Assembly: GCF_001611795.1 (NCBI RefSeq)
Contig: NZ_CP015098.1
Coordinates: 7,998,001 to 8,062,000, forward strand
Length of the DNA: 64,000 bases
Direction of reading: 5' to 3'
DNA from: Streptomyces qaidamensis
GTDB taxonomy: Bacteria > Actinomycetota > Actinomycetes > Streptomycetales > Streptomycetaceae
Part shown: piece after piece, positions 9,278 through 18,182 of the stretch
How the letters are laid out: every line of letters starts with the position of its first letter
Numbering within the stretch: the first letter of the stretch is position 1
Translations under genes and position numbers: made by a program
The notes under the pieces: model-generated
What the model saw: the letters and a program-made list of their open reading frames with translations, nothing else
Databases searched by the model: none
What the model was told of the DNA's origin: nothing

Positions 9278-11149
9278 TCAGAGGTGGCGGCGGCGGTCCG
9301 CGACCTGGCGGTCGTAGCGCTCGCGGGCCTGAACGGCCGCCTCGCGGGAGGCGGTCTCGGCCACCGGCACGTCCCACCAGGCCTCGGCCGGGGGAGCGGT
9401 CGGGGCCGGGTCGGTCTCGACGTACACGCAGGTCGGCCGGTCCGAGGCGCGGGCCGCGGCGAGCGCCTCGCGCAGCTCGCGCACGGTCTTGGCGCGCAGC
9501 ACGTCCATACCGAGGCTGGCGGCGTTGGCGGCCAGGTCGACGGGGAGCGGGGCGCCGGTGAAGGTGCCGTCGGCGGCCCGGAAGCGGTAGGCGGTGCCGA
9601 ACCGCTCGCCGCCGGTCTCCTCCGACAGGCCGCCGATCGAGGCGTAGCCGTGGTTCTGGAGGAGGACGATGTTGACCGGCAGGCCCTCCTGGACGGCGGT
9701 GACGATCTCCGTCGGCATCATCAGGTAGGTGCCGTCGCCGACCAGCGCCCACACCGGGGTGCCCGGGGCGGCCTGCTGGACGCCGATGCCGGCCGGGATC
9801 TCGTAGCCCATGCAGGAGTAGCCGTACTCCAGGTGGTACTGGCGCGGGCTGCGGGAGCGCCACAGCTTGTGCAGGTCGCCGGGGAGCGAACCGGCCGCGT
9901 TGATCACCACGTCGTCGTCGCCGACGGCCGCGTCCAGGGCGCCGAGCACCTGCGTCTGGGTCGGGACCGCGTTCTCGTCGTCGGCCCGGTAGGCGGCCTC
10001 GACGACCTCCTCCCAGCGCTCCTTGCCGGCGCGGTACTCGGCCTCGTACGCCTGGCTCACGCGGTGGCCGGAGAGCGCCTCCAGCAGCCTCTCCAGACCG
10101 GACCGCGCGTCGCACACCAGCGTCCGCGCGGCCAGCTTGTGCGCGTCGAAGCCGGTGATGTTGAGGTTGAGGAACCGCACGTCCGGGTTCTGGAAGAGCG
10201 TGCCGGAGGCGGTGGTGAAGTCGGTGTAGCGGGTGCCGACGCCGATCACAAGGTCGGCGGTGCGGGCCAGTTCGTCGCTGACCGCGGTGCCGGTGTGCCC
10301 GATGCCGCCGAGGTCGGCGGGGTGGTCGTGGCGCAGCGAGCCCTTACCGGCCTGGGTGGAGGCGACCGGGATGCCGGTGGCCTCCACGAACGCCTTCAGC
10401 GCCGCCTCGGCCTCGCTGTGGTGGACGCCGCCGCCCGCCACGATCAGCGGCCGCCCGGCCGACCGGATCGCCTCGACCGCGGCGCTCAGCTCGACCGGGT
10501 CCGGCGCGGGGCGCCGTACGTACCAGACGCGCTCGGCGAAGAACTCCTCCGGCCAGTCGTACGCCTCCGCCTGCACGTCCTGCGGCAGGGCGAGGGTGAC
10601 GGCGCCGGTCTCGGCCGGGTCGGCCAGCACCCGCATCGCCTGGAGCGCCGAGGGGATCAGCGCCTCGGGGCGGGTGATCCGGTCGAAGTACCTCGACACC
10701 GGGCGCAGCGTGTCGTTGACCGACACGTCGGCCTCGACCGGGTGCTCCAGCTGCTGGAGCAGCGGGTCGGGGGCGTGCGAGGCGAAGTAGTCGCCGGGCA
10801 GGAGAAGCACCGGCAGCCGGTTGATCGTCGCCAGGGCCGCGCCGGTGACCAGGTTGGTGGCGCCCGGGCCGATCGAGGTCGTCACCGCCTGCGCGGACAG
10901 GCGGTTCAGCTGCCGGGCGTAGCCGACCGCCGCGTGCACCATGGACTGCTCGTTGCGGCCCTGGTGGAACGGCATCACATCGGCGTACTCGACCAGCGCC
11001 TGGCCGACCCCGGCAACGTTGCCATGTCCGAAGATGCCCCAGGTTCCGGCGATCAGCCGACGGCGCACGCCGTCCCGCTCGGTGTACTGGGCGGACAGGA
11101 ACCGCACCAGTGCCTGGGCGGTCGTCAGTCGGCGGGTGGGGGCGCTCAT
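9278..11149 (-). CDS. iolD: 3D-(3,5/4)-trihydroxycyclohexane-1,2-dione hydrolase
   Basis: This 623-residue thiamine-diphosphate enzyme opens the cyclohexane ring to give 5-deoxy-glucuronate. The N-terminal half has the substrate/Pyr domain (FLSAQYTERDG, GIFGHGNVAGVGQAL), the middle a Rossmann-like domain (VAGGGVHHSEAEAAL), and the C-terminal PP domain carries the metal/ThDP motif GDGTYLMM... reaching QNHGYASIG. The annotated start at 11149 is MSAPTRRLTTAQAL; its ATG overlaps the iolB stop as ATGA, so the two genes are translationally coupled. Length matches IolD rather than acetolactate synthase. It is part of the minus-strand operon iolC to iolR. Confidence 0.95.
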   Translation of the reverse strand: MSAPTRRLTTAQALVRFLSAQYTERDGVRRRLIAGTWGIFGHGNVAGVGQALVEYADVMPFHQGRNEQSMVHAAVGYARQLNRLSAQAVTTSIGPGATNLVTGAALATINRLPVLLLPGDYFASHAPDPLLQQLEHPVEADVSVNDTLRPVSRYFDRITRPEALIPSALQAMRVLADPAETGAVTLALPQDVQAEAYDWPEEFFAERVWYVRRPAPDPVELSAAVEAIRSAGRPLIVAGGGVHHSEAEAALKAFVEATGIPVASTQAGKGSLRHDHPADLGGIGHTGTAVSDELARTADLVIGVGTRYTDFTTASGTLFQNPDVRFLNLNITGFDAHKLAARTLVCDARSGLERLLEALSGHRVSQAYEAEYRAGKERWEEVVEAAYRADDENAVPTQTQVLGALDAAVGDDDVVINAAGSLPGDLHKLWRSRSPRQYHLEYGYSCMGYEIPAGIGVQQAAPGTPVWALVGDGTYLMMPTEIVTAVQEGLPVNIVLLQNHGYASIGGLSEETGGERFGTAYRFRAADGTFTGAPLPVDLAANAASLGMDVLRAKTVRELREALAAARASDRPTCVYVETDPAPTAPPAEAWWDVPVAETASREAAVQARERYDRQVADRRRHL

Positions 11150-12039
11150 ACGGAGGTCTCCGGGGCGGTGTAGAGGGGGAGGCGGGGGTCGACCGGCTGG
11201 TCCGGCCAGGTGTCGCGGACCCAGGCGTGGTCGGGGTGGTCGCAGATCAGCCAGGCGCGCTCGGCCTCCGGGCCCGCCATGACGTTGAGGTAGTACATGT
11301 GGTGGCCGGGCGTGGCCATCGACGGCCCGTGCCAGCCGTCCGGGATGAGGACGACGTCGCCGTCGCGGACCTCGGCCAGCACGTCGGTGTCCCGGCCCGG
11401 GCCGGAGGGGGACACGCGCTGGTAGCCGAGGCCGGGGACGCCGTCGTGACCGGCGAACTCGAAGTAGTAGATCTCCTCCAGCACGGACTCCTCGCCCGGC
11501 CGGTGCTCGTCGTGCTTGTGCGGCGGGAACGACGACCAGTTGCCGCCCGGCGTGATCACCTCGACCGCGATGAGCTTGTCGCACTCGAAGACCCCGGCCG
11601 CGCCGAAGTTGTTGACCTGCCGGGAGCAGTTCCCCGTGCCCCGCAGCTCCACCGGCACCTCGGAGGCCGGGCCGTAGCGGGCGGGCAGGCGGCGGGTGCA
11701 GCGCGCGCCGGTGAGCGCGAAGCGGCCACCGCCGGCGGACGTCACGGTGACGCGGGCGTCGCGCGGCACGTACGCGAAGTCGCTGACGCCGCTGAACACG
11801 TCGGCCCGGCCCTTCAGTTCGAAGGTCTCCTGGCCGAAGTCGTCCCCGGCGGCGACCGTGCAGCCGCCGTTCAGCGGGACGACGATCCACTCGCTGTCAC
11901 CGGTGTCGAAGGAGTGCGCGCCGCCCGGCGGCAGCTCCAGGACCCGCAGACTGGAGTGTCCCCAGCCGGCCTTCTCGGGCGTGACGTCGACGGCGTAGGG
12001 GCCGCCGAGGGCCTTGCCGGCGGGAAGGTGGTACGTCAT
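11146..12039 (-). CDS. iolB: 5-deoxy-glucuronate isomerase
   Basis: This 297-residue double-cupin enzyme converts 5-deoxy-glucuronate to 2-deoxy-5-keto-gluconate. Recognisable blocks are AGKALGGPYAVDVTPE near the N-terminus, WIVVPLNGGCTV, and the metal-site cluster WSSFPPHKHDEHRPGEESVLEE, followed by HHMYYLNVMAGPE, which matches IolB throughout. The ATG at 12039 has GGAG upstream. The stop overlaps the start of iolD by four bases. It follows the aldolase gene after 13 bp. Confidence 0.95.
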   Translation of the reverse strand: MTYHLPAGKALGGPYAVDVTPEKAGWGHSSLRVLELPPGGAHSFDTGDSEWIVVPLNGGCTVAAGDDFGQETFELKGRADVFSGVSDFAYVPRDARVTVTSAGGGRFALTGARCTRRLPARYGPASEVPVELRGTGNCSRQVNNFGAAGVFECDKLIAVEVITPGGNWSSFPPHKHDEHRPGEESVLEEIYYFEFAGHDGVPGLGYQRVSPSGPGRDTDVLAEVRDGDVVLIPDGWHGPSMATPGHHMYYLNVMAGPEAERAWLICDHPDHAWVRDTWPDQPVDPRLPLYTAPETSV

Positions 12040-12052
12040 GGCATCCTCCGGA

Positions 12053-12931
12053 TCACAGCAGACCGACGGCCGTGTCGACCGCTTCTTCCACGCTGCCCCC
12101 GGCCGGGTAGAGCAGCGACCGTCCGACGACCATGCCCTGGACGGTGGGCAGCCGCAGGGCCTTGCGCCAGCGTTCGTAGGCGCCCTCCTGGTCCTCGCCC
12201 ACCTCGCCGCCGAGCAGGACGACGGGCAGGGTGGAGGTCTCCAGCACCTCGGCCATGTCGTCCGGGTCGTCGGTGACGGGCAGCTTCAGCCAGGTGTAGG
12301 CGGAGGTGCCGCCGAGCCCGGAGGCTATGGCGACGGAGCGGGTGACGGCCTCGGCGGACAGGTCGTTGCGCACCCTGCCCTCGACCCGCCGGGAGATGAA
12401 CGGCTCGACGAACAGGGGGAGCCGCAGGTCCGCCATGGCGTCGATGGCCCGGGCCGTGGACTCCAGGGTGGTCAGCGAGCCCGGGTCGTCGTAGTCGATG
12501 CGGACCAGGAGTTTGCCCGCGTCGAAGCGGAGCCGCGCGATGTCCTCGGCGCGGTGGCCGGTGAAGCGGTCGTCCATCTCGAAGGCGGCGCCGGCGAGTC
12601 CGCCGCGGTTCATCGAGCCCATGACGACCTTGTTCTCCAGCACCCCGAGCAGGAGCAGGTCCTCCAGGATGTCGGCGGTGGCGAGCACCCCGTCGACGCC
12701 GGGCCGCGACAGCGCGGTGCACAGCCGCTCCAGCAGGTCGGCGCGGTTGGCCATGGCCAGGCGCCGGTCGCCGACCCCGAGGGCGCCGCGCGCCGGGTGG
12801 TCGGCGGCCACGATCATCAGGCGACCGCTGTCGCCGAGCAGCGGGCGCCGCGTCCGCCGGGCCGCCGCCTCGGCGACGGCCTCGGGATTGCGGGCCCGGA
12901 CCGTGGTGAGGTCGGGGATGCCGATGTTCAA
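12053..12931 (-). CDS. Class I-like aldolase of the Cgl0159 family, probable 2-deoxy-5-keto-gluconate-6-phosphate aldolase
   Basis: This 292-residue (beta/alpha)8 protein has LMIVAADHPARGALGVGD near residue 40, a fingerprint of the actinobacterial Cgl0159/LacD-like group. It also has GVDGVLATADILEDLLLLG, LLVRIDYDDPGSL, TWLKLPVTDDPD (with the presumptive Schiff-base lysine) and VQGMVVGRSLLYP. The locus has no IolJ of the class II type, so this protein is inferred to cleave DKG-6-phosphate into dihydroxyacetone phosphate and malonate semialdehyde. The start is a TTG at 12931 with GGAG ten bases upstream. It lies 13 bp after iolC, in the same operon. Confidence 0.8.
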   Translation of the reverse strand: MNIGIPDLTTVRARNPEAVAEAAARRTRRPLLGDSGRLMIVAADHPARGALGVGDRRLAMANRADLLERLCTALSRPGVDGVLATADILEDLLLLGVLENKVVMGSMNRGGLAGAAFEMDDRFTGHRAEDIARLRFDAGKLLVRIDYDDPGSLTTLESTARAIDAMADLRLPLFVEPFISRRVEGRVRNDLSAEAVTRSVAIASGLGGTSAYTWLKLPVTDDPDDMAEVLETSTLPVVLLGGEVGEDQEGAYERWRKALRLPTVQGMVVGRSLLYPAGGSVEEAVDTAVGLL

Positions 12932-12944
12932 GGAAGGCTCCGTT

Positions 12945-13922
12945 TCAGTGGCTCGTGCTCGGCGACGGCACCCCGGCGAGGAGGTCCGCGACCTCGGACT
13001 CGGTGGGCATCGCGGAGGAGCAGGCGAGGCGCGAGGCGACGAGGGCGCCGGCGGCGTTGGCGTGGCGCATGGTCTTCTCCAGGTCCCAGCCGGCGAGCAG
13101 ACCGTGGCAGAGCGAGCCGCCGAAGGCGTCGCCCGCGCCGAGGCCGTTGACCACCTCGACGGGCACCGGCGGCACCTCGGCCCGGGTGCCGTCGCGGTGC
13201 ACGGCCAGGACGCCCTTGGGGCCCTGCTTGACGACGGCCAGCTCCACGCCCGCCTCCAGCAGCGCGTCCGCGCAGGCCTGCGGCTCGCGCACGCCGGTGG
13301 CGATCTCGCACTCGTCGAGGTTGCCGACGGCGACCGTGGCGTGCCGCAGGGCCTCGCGGTAGTACGGGCGGGCCTCCTCGGGATCGCGCCAGAACATGGG
13401 CCGCCAGTCGAGGTCGAAGACGGTGGTGCCGGACTTGTCGCGGGCCTTGAGGGCGGCGAGGGTGGCGGAGCGGCTGGGCTCCTCGCTCAGGCCGGTGCCG
13501 GTGATCCAGAAGATCCGGGCCCCGCGGATGGCGAAGAAGTCCAGCTCGTCGGTGTGGATCTCCAGGTCCGGGGCCTTGGGGCGGCGGTAGAAGTAGAGCG
13601 GGAAGTCGTCCGGCGGGAAGATCTCGCAGAACGTGACCGGCGTCGGGTACGCGCCGACCGGGGTCACCCAGCGGTCGTCGACGCCGAAGCCCTTGAGCTC
13701 CTCGTGCAGATAGGTGCCGAAGGGGTCGTCGCCGGTGCGTGTGATCACCGCCGTACGGCGTCCGAGGCGGGCCGCGGCGACCGCCACATTGGCCGCGGAA
13801 CCTCCCAGGAATTTCCCGAACGTCTCCACTTGTGCCAGCGGGACGCCGGTCTGCAGGGGGTAGAGGTCGACCCCGATGCGGCCCATCGTGATCACATCGA
13901 AATACTGGGCTGGCTCGGCCAT
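12945..13922 (-). CDS. iolC: 5-dehydro-2-deoxygluconokinase
   Basis: This 325-residue PfkB-family sugar kinase phosphorylates 2-deoxy-5-keto-gluconate. The N-terminal half has VITMGRIGVDLYPLQTG and LGGSAANVAVAAARLG; the C-terminal nucleotide/anion-hole signature is NGLGAGDAFGGSLCHGL with the catalytic Asp. The ATG at 13922 has GAGGAGG nine bases upstream, so the longer in-frame reading from 13973 is not used. It is the first gene of the minus-strand inositol operon. Its promoter (TTGACA at 14035-14040, TACACC at 14011-14016) follows a putative IolR box. Confidence 0.92.
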   Translation of the reverse strand: MAEPAQYFDVITMGRIGVDLYPLQTGVPLAQVETFGKFLGGSAANVAVAAARLGRRTAVITRTGDDPFGTYLHEELKGFGVDDRWVTPVGAYPTPVTFCEIFPPDDFPLYFYRRPKAPDLEIHTDELDFFAIRGARIFWITGTGLSEEPSRSATLAALKARDKSGTTVFDLDWRPMFWRDPEEARPYYREALRHATVAVGNLDECEIATGVREPQACADALLEAGVELAVVKQGPKGVLAVHRDGTRAEVPPVPVEVVNGLGAGDAFGGSLCHGLLAGWDLEKTMRHANAAGALVASRLACSSAMPTESEVADLLAGVPSPSTSH

Positions 13923-14010
13923 GCGCGACCTCCTCGGGAAGCTGGGGATGCGGGTCCTGGGGCGCCCTGCCACGGTGGGGGCGTGGATCCACGGGACCTG
14001 CCGCCCCCCA

Positions 14011-14122
14011 GGTGTAGGTCTCGGAGGGCGGCGCTGTCAATAGTTTGTACTTACATTCGGACCTGCTTGTGAAATGATGTCTTAACAAAGTATTGACAGC
14101 GGGCCTGGCAGCGACTTGTATC
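14011..14122. promoter_or_regulatory. Mirrored divergent promoters and IolR-type operators between iolC and the ABC importer
   Basis: Two 26-bp elements face away from each other: plus strand 14077-14102 and minus strand 14056-14031. They agree at 20 of 26 positions. Each reads ATGT, four variable bases, ACAAA, then TATTGACAGCG. Thus each places a perfect TTGACA -35 box three bases after an ATGTNNNNACAAA site. Downstream -10 candidates are TACACC (14016-14011, minus strand) and TTGTAT/TGTATC (14116-14122, plus strand). A regulator on the shared site would block both promoters alike. The GntR gene at the operon end is the obvious candidate. Confidence 0.65.
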
Positions 14123-14244
14123 CCGTGCCATCGCAACAGTCGGTTTGCGGCATCATGATCCGGACTCCGTAAGGCTCCGGGACCACGGATCCCTTCGTGA
14201 TCCCTTCCTTTCCCCCGCAGTAGCACAGTGAGGTGCCAGGAAAG

Positions 14245-15264
14245 ATGGACCGCTCTTCTCACCCCCGCTCCCGCAGGTTCGCGCCCGTCATCGCCGTGGC
14301 CGCGGCAGCGGCCCTGACCCTCGCCGGCTGCTCCAGCAGTTCCGGAGGCAAGAAGTCCGAGGAAGGCGCGGCAAACGCGTCGGCCGGCAAGGCGACCACC
14401 CCGCGCATGACGGTCGCGCTGGTCACCCACCAGGCGCCCGGCGACACCTTCTGGGACACCGTCCGCAAGGGCGCCGAGGCCGCGGCCGCCAAGGACAACA
14501 TCAAGCTCATCTACTCCGCCGACCCGAACGCCGGCAACCAGGCCAACCTGGTCCAGACCGCGATCGACCAGAAGGTCGACGGCATCGCGGTCACACTCGC
14601 CAAGCCGGACGCCATGAAGGGCGTCATAGGCAAGGCGGACAAGGCCGGCATACCCGTCGTCGGCCTCAACTCCGGTCTGAGCGACTGGAAGCAGTTCAAC
14701 ATGCTGGAGTTCTTCGGCCAGGACGAGTCCGTCGCGGGCGAGGCCTTCGGCAAGAAGCTCAACGAGGTCGGTGCGAAGCACGCCCTCTGTGTCATCCAGG
14801 AGCAGGGCAACGTGGGTCTCACCCAGCGCTGCGACGGCGTGGAGAAGACCTTCGACGGCAAGCTCGACGTCCAGAACGTCAACGGCGCGGACAAGCCGTC
14901 GGTGAAGTCGACGCTCACCGCCAAGCTGAAGCAGGACTCCTCCATCGACTACGTCGTCACGCTCGGAGCCCCGTTCGCGCTGACCGCGGTGCAGTCGGTG
15001 AGCGATGCCGGCAGCAAGGCGAAGGTCGCGACCTTCGACCTCAACAAGGAACTCATCCAGGCCGTCAAGAGCGGCGACATCCAGTTCGCGGTGGACCAGC
15101 AGCCCTACCTGCAGGGTTACCTGGCCGTCGACGGTCTGTGGCTCTACAAGAACAACGGCAACTACAGCGGCGGCGGCGAGCAGCCCGTGCTGACCGGCCC
15201 GGCCTTCGTCGACAAGTCCAACGTCGACAAGATCGCCGAGTTCGCCGCGAAGGGTACCCGGTGA
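14245..15264 (+). CDS. Sugar/inositol ABC importer, substrate-binding lipoprotein
   Basis: This 339-residue lipoprotein has a signal peptide with lipobox LTLAGC followed by a Ser/Gly-rich linker. The mature part is a Peripla_BP_4 (RbsB-like) fold: MTVALVTHQAPGDTFWDTV, KGAEAAAAKDNIKLIYS, DGIAVTLAKPDAMKG, GIPVVGLNSGLSDWK and KAKVATFDLNKELIQAVK. The ATG at 14245 sits after AGGAAAG; an in-frame GTG at 14233 is possible. It is the first gene of the plus-strand inositol arm and overlaps the permease start (TGATG). The substrate is inferred to be myo-inositol from the neighbours. Confidence 0.88.
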   Translation: MDRSSHPRSRRFAPVIAVAAAAALTLAGCSSSSGGKKSEEGAANASAGKATTPRMTVALVTHQAPGDTFWDTVRKGAEAAAAKDNIKLIYSADPNAGNQANLVQTAIDQKVDGIAVTLAKPDAMKGVIGKADKAGIPVVGLNSGLSDWKQFNMLEFFGQDESVAGEAFGKKLNEVGAKHALCVIQEQGNVGLTQRCDGVEKTFDGKLDVQNVNGADKPSVKSTLTAKLKQDSSIDYVVTLGAPFALTAVQSVSDAGSKAKVATFDLNKELIQAVKSGDIQFAVDQQPYLQGYLAVDGLWLYKNNGNYSGGGEQPVLTGPAFVDKSNVDKIAEFAAKGTR

Positions 15265-16343
15265 TGAGCATGACCCAGCAGGCTGAGCCGGCGGTGACTT
15301 CACCGCCGGTCTCCGGCCCGGGCAAGGAGAAGGACGGGCGGACCCAGCAGCGCTCCCTGGTGCTGAGACTGCTCGCTCGGCCCGAGGTGGGCGTCTTCCT
15401 CGGCGCCCTGGCCATCCTGGTCTTCTTCCTGATCATGGCGCCGACATTGCGCCAGGGCAGTTCGATGTCGACGGTCCTCTACCAGTCGTCGACCATCGGG
15501 ATCATGGTCCTGCCTGTGGCGCTGCTGATGATCGGCGGCGAGTTCGACCTGTCCTCCGGCGTCGCGCCGGTCGCCTCGGCGCTGACGGCGAGCATGACCG
15601 CCTTCGAGCTGACCCTGAACGTCTGGGTCGGCGTGATCGCGGCCCTGGTGGTGTCGCTTGCGATCGGCTTCTTCAACGGCTGGCTGCTGGTGAAGACCGG
15701 GCTGCCGAGCTTCCTGGTCACCCTGGGCACGTTCATGGGTCTGCAGGGCGTGAACCTGGCGGTGACCAAGCTGGTCACCGGCAACGTCGCCACGGACGAC
15801 ATCAGCGACATGGACGGCTTCGACCAGGCCAAGGCCCTGTTCGCCTCGTCCTTCGACGTCGGCGGAGTCAACGTCAAGGTCACTGTCTTGTGGTGGCTGG
15901 CTTTCGCGGCGCTGGCCACGTGGGTCCTGCTGCGCACCAAGTACGGCAACTGGATCTTCGCGGTCGGCGGCAACAAGGACAGCGCCCGCGCCGTCGGCGT
16001 CCCGGTGAACTTCACCAAGATCTCGCTGTTCGTGCTGGTCGGTTTCGGCGCCTGGTTCGTCGGCATGCACAACCTGTTCCAGTACAACACCGTGCAGTCC
16101 GGTGAGGGCGTGGGCAACGAGCTGATCTACATCGCCGCGGCGGTGGTCGGCGGCTGTCTGCTGACCGGCGGTTACGGCACGATCATCGGCCCGGTCTTCG
16201 GCGCGTTCATGTTCGGCCTGGTCCAGTTGGGCATCGTCTACGCCACCTGGAACCCCGACTGGTTCAAGACCTTCCTCGGCGTGATGCTCGTAGGCGCCAC
16301 CCTCGTCAATCTGTGGGTCCGCAAGCAAGCGACCCGGAGGTGA
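15264..16343 (+). CDS. Sugar/inositol ABC importer permease (RbsC type)
   Basis: This 359-residue integral membrane protein has about eight to ten helices from residue 40 on. CUT2 permease blocks include TIGIMVLPVALLMIGGEFDLSSG near 75-100, NGWLLVKTGLPSFLVTLGT, YGNWIFAVGGNKDSARAVGV, and IYIAAAVVGGCLLTGGYGTI. The ATG at 15264 overlaps the stop codon of the binding-protein gene. The following ATPase start lies 5 bp downstream, so the three genes are one operon. Confidence 0.93.
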   Translation: MSMTQQAEPAVTSPPVSGPGKEKDGRTQQRSLVLRLLARPEVGVFLGALAILVFFLIMAPTLRQGSSMSTVLYQSSTIGIMVLPVALLMIGGEFDLSSGVAPVASALTASMTAFELTLNVWVGVIAALVVSLAIGFFNGWLLVKTGLPSFLVTLGTFMGLQGVNLAVTKLVTGNVATDDISDMDGFDQAKALFASSFDVGGVNVKVTVLWWLAFAALATWVLLRTKYGNWIFAVGGNKDSARAVGVPVNFTKISLFVLVGFGAWFVGMHNLFQYNTVQSGEGVGNELIYIAAAVVGGCLLTGGYGTIIGPVFGAFMFGLVQLGIVYATWNPDWFKTFLGVMLVGATLVNLWVRKQATRR

Positions 16344-16348
16344 TCGGA

Positions 16349-17260
16349 ATGACAAGCAACTCCACCGGCACCCACGGGGCCGTTCTGAAGGACACCCGGC
16401 CCGCGGACGAGCGTCCCGTGATCGAGCTGAAGGCCGCGGGCAAGTCCTACGGCAACATCCGCGCCCTGCACGGCGTGAGCCTGGAAGTCCACCCCGGCAA
16501 GGTGACCTGCGTCCTCGGCGACAACGGCGCCGGCAAGTCCACCCTCATCAAGATCATCTCGGGTCTGCACCAGCACACCGAGGGCGAGTTCCTCGTCGAC
16601 GGCGAACCAGTGCGCTTCTCCACCCCGCGCGAGGCCCTCGACAAGGGCATCGCCACGGTGTACCAGGACCTCGCCGTCGTCCCGCTGATGCCGGTGTGGC
16701 GCAACTTCTTCCTCGGCTCCGAGATGACCAAGGGCCCCTGGCCGGTGCGCCGTCTCGACATCGAGAAGATGAAGAAGACCGCCGACGAGGAACTGCGCAA
16801 CATGGGCATCGTCCTCGACGACATGGAACAGCCCATCGGCACGCTCTCCGGCGGCCAGCGCCAGTGCGTCGCCATCGCCCGCGCCGTCTACTTCGGCGCC
16901 CGCGTCCTCATCCTGGACGAGCCGACCGCCGCCCTCGGCGTCAAGCAGTCCGGTGTGGTGCTGAAGTACATCGCCGCCGCCCGCGAGAAGGGCCTCGGCG
17001 TCATCTTCATCACCCACAACCCGCACCATGCCTACATGGTCGGCGACCACTTCAGCGTGCTGCGCCTGGGCACCATGGAACTGTCCGCCTCCCGCAGCGA
17101 GGTCAGCCTCGAAGAGCTGACCAACCACATGGCCGGCGGTACCGAACTGGCCTCCCTCAAGCACGAGTTGGCGCAGGTCCGTGGCGTCGACGTCGAAGAG
17201 CTCCCCGAAGACGGGGACCTCACCGCTCCCGTAGGCACGTCCTCGGAAGGAAAGTCCTGA
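16349..17260 (+). CDS. Sugar/inositol ABC importer ATPase (single nucleotide-binding domain)
   Basis: This 303-residue ATPase has Walker A GDNGAGKST, the Q-loop VYQDLAVVP, signature LSGGQRQ, Walker B VLILDEPTAAL and the switch His in FITHNPHHA. Only one ABC domain is present, whereas RbsA/MglA proteins carry two in tandem (about 500 residues). It probably acts as a homodimer. The start at 16349 is decided by the strong GGAGGTGATCGGA upstream. It is followed one base later by the IolE-like gene. Confidence 0.93.
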   Translation: MTSNSTGTHGAVLKDTRPADERPVIELKAAGKSYGNIRALHGVSLEVHPGKVTCVLGDNGAGKSTLIKIISGLHQHTEGEFLVDGEPVRFSTPREALDKGIATVYQDLAVVPLMPVWRNFFLGSEMTKGPWPVRRLDIEKMKKTADEELRNMGIVLDDMEQPIGTLSGGQRQCVAIARAVYFGARVLILDEPTAALGVKQSGVVLKYIAAAREKGLGVIFITHNPHHAYMVGDHFSVLRLGTMELSASRSEVSLEELTNHMAGGTELASLKHELAQVRGVDVEELPEDGDLTAPVGTSSEGKS

Positions 17261-17261
17261 C

Positions 17262-18164
17262 ATGGCCCACGCGCTCGACCGCATCCGGGTCGGCTCCGCC
17301 CCCGACTCCTGGGGCGTCTGGTTCCCCGACGACCCCCAGCAGGTGCCCTGGGAACGCTTCCTCGACGAGGTCGCCGAGGCCGGCTACTCCTGGATCGAAC
17401 TCGGCCCGTACGGTTACCTGCCGACCGACCCGGCCCGGCTCACCGACGAGGTGACCAAGCGGAACCTGAAGGTCTCCGCCGGCACGATCTTCTGCGGTCT
17501 GCACCGCGGCCCGTCCGAGTGGGACTCCACCTGGGAGCAGGTCAGCCGGGTCGCCGCCCTCACCCAGGCCATGGACGCGAAACACCTGGTCGTCATCCCG
17601 TCCTTCTGGCGGGACGACAAGACCGCCGAGATCCTGGAGCCCCCGGAGCTCACCACCGAGCAGTGGCGCAACCTCACCACGGGCATGGAGCGCCTCGGCC
17701 GCGAGGTGAAGGACAAGTACGGCCTGGACATCGTCGTCCACCCGCACGCCGACACCCACATCGACACCGAGGAGCACGTCGAGCAGTTCCTCGACTCGAC
17801 CGACTCCGACGCGGTCAACCTCTGCCTGGACACCGGGCACTACGCCTACTGCGGCGGCGACAGCGTCAAGCTGATCGAGACGTACGGCGAGCGCATCGGC
17901 TACCTCCACCTCAAGCAGGTCGACCCGGAGATCCTCGCCGACGTGGTGAAGAACGAGGTGCCCTTCGGCCCCGCCGTGGCGCGCGGCGTCATGTGCGAAC
18001 CGCCCGCCGGTGTCCCGGAGCTCGGCCCCGTCCTGACGGCCGCCCAGAAGCTGGGCGTGGACCTCTTCGCCATCGTCGAGCAGGACATGTACCCGTGCGA
18101 GCCGGACAAGCCGCTGCCGATCGCGGTGCGCACCCGCAAGTTCCTGAGGTCCTGCGGCGCCTGA
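17262..18164 (+). CDS. iolE: TIM-barrel isomerase/dehydratase, probable inosose dehydratase (IolE-like)
   Basis: This 300-residue xylose-isomerase-like TIM barrel starts RVGSAPDSWGVWFPDDP, a variant of the IolE N-terminus. Metal-ligand candidates lie in WIELGPYGYLP, VVHPHADTHIDTEEHV, NLCLDTGHYAY and YLHLKQVD. The pathway encoded around it has every step except 2-keto-myo-inositol dehydration, so IolE function is inferred. Inosose isomerase (IolI) or IolH-like roles are possible because these families share the fold. It starts one base after the ATPase stop and is followed by iolG after 18 bp. Confidence 0.75.
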   Translation: MAHALDRIRVGSAPDSWGVWFPDDPQQVPWERFLDEVAEAGYSWIELGPYGYLPTDPARLTDEVTKRNLKVSAGTIFCGLHRGPSEWDSTWEQVSRVAALTQAMDAKHLVVIPSFWRDDKTAEILEPPELTTEQWRNLTTGMERLGREVKDKYGLDIVVHPHADTHIDTEEHVEQFLDSTDSDAVNLCLDTGHYAYCGGDSVKLIETYGERIGYLHLKQVDPEILADVVKNEVPFGPAVARGVMCEPPAGVPELGPVLTAAQKLGVDLFAIVEQDMYPCEPDKPLPIAVRTRKFLRSCGA

Positions 18165-18182
18165 CGACCCGAAAGGACGGCC

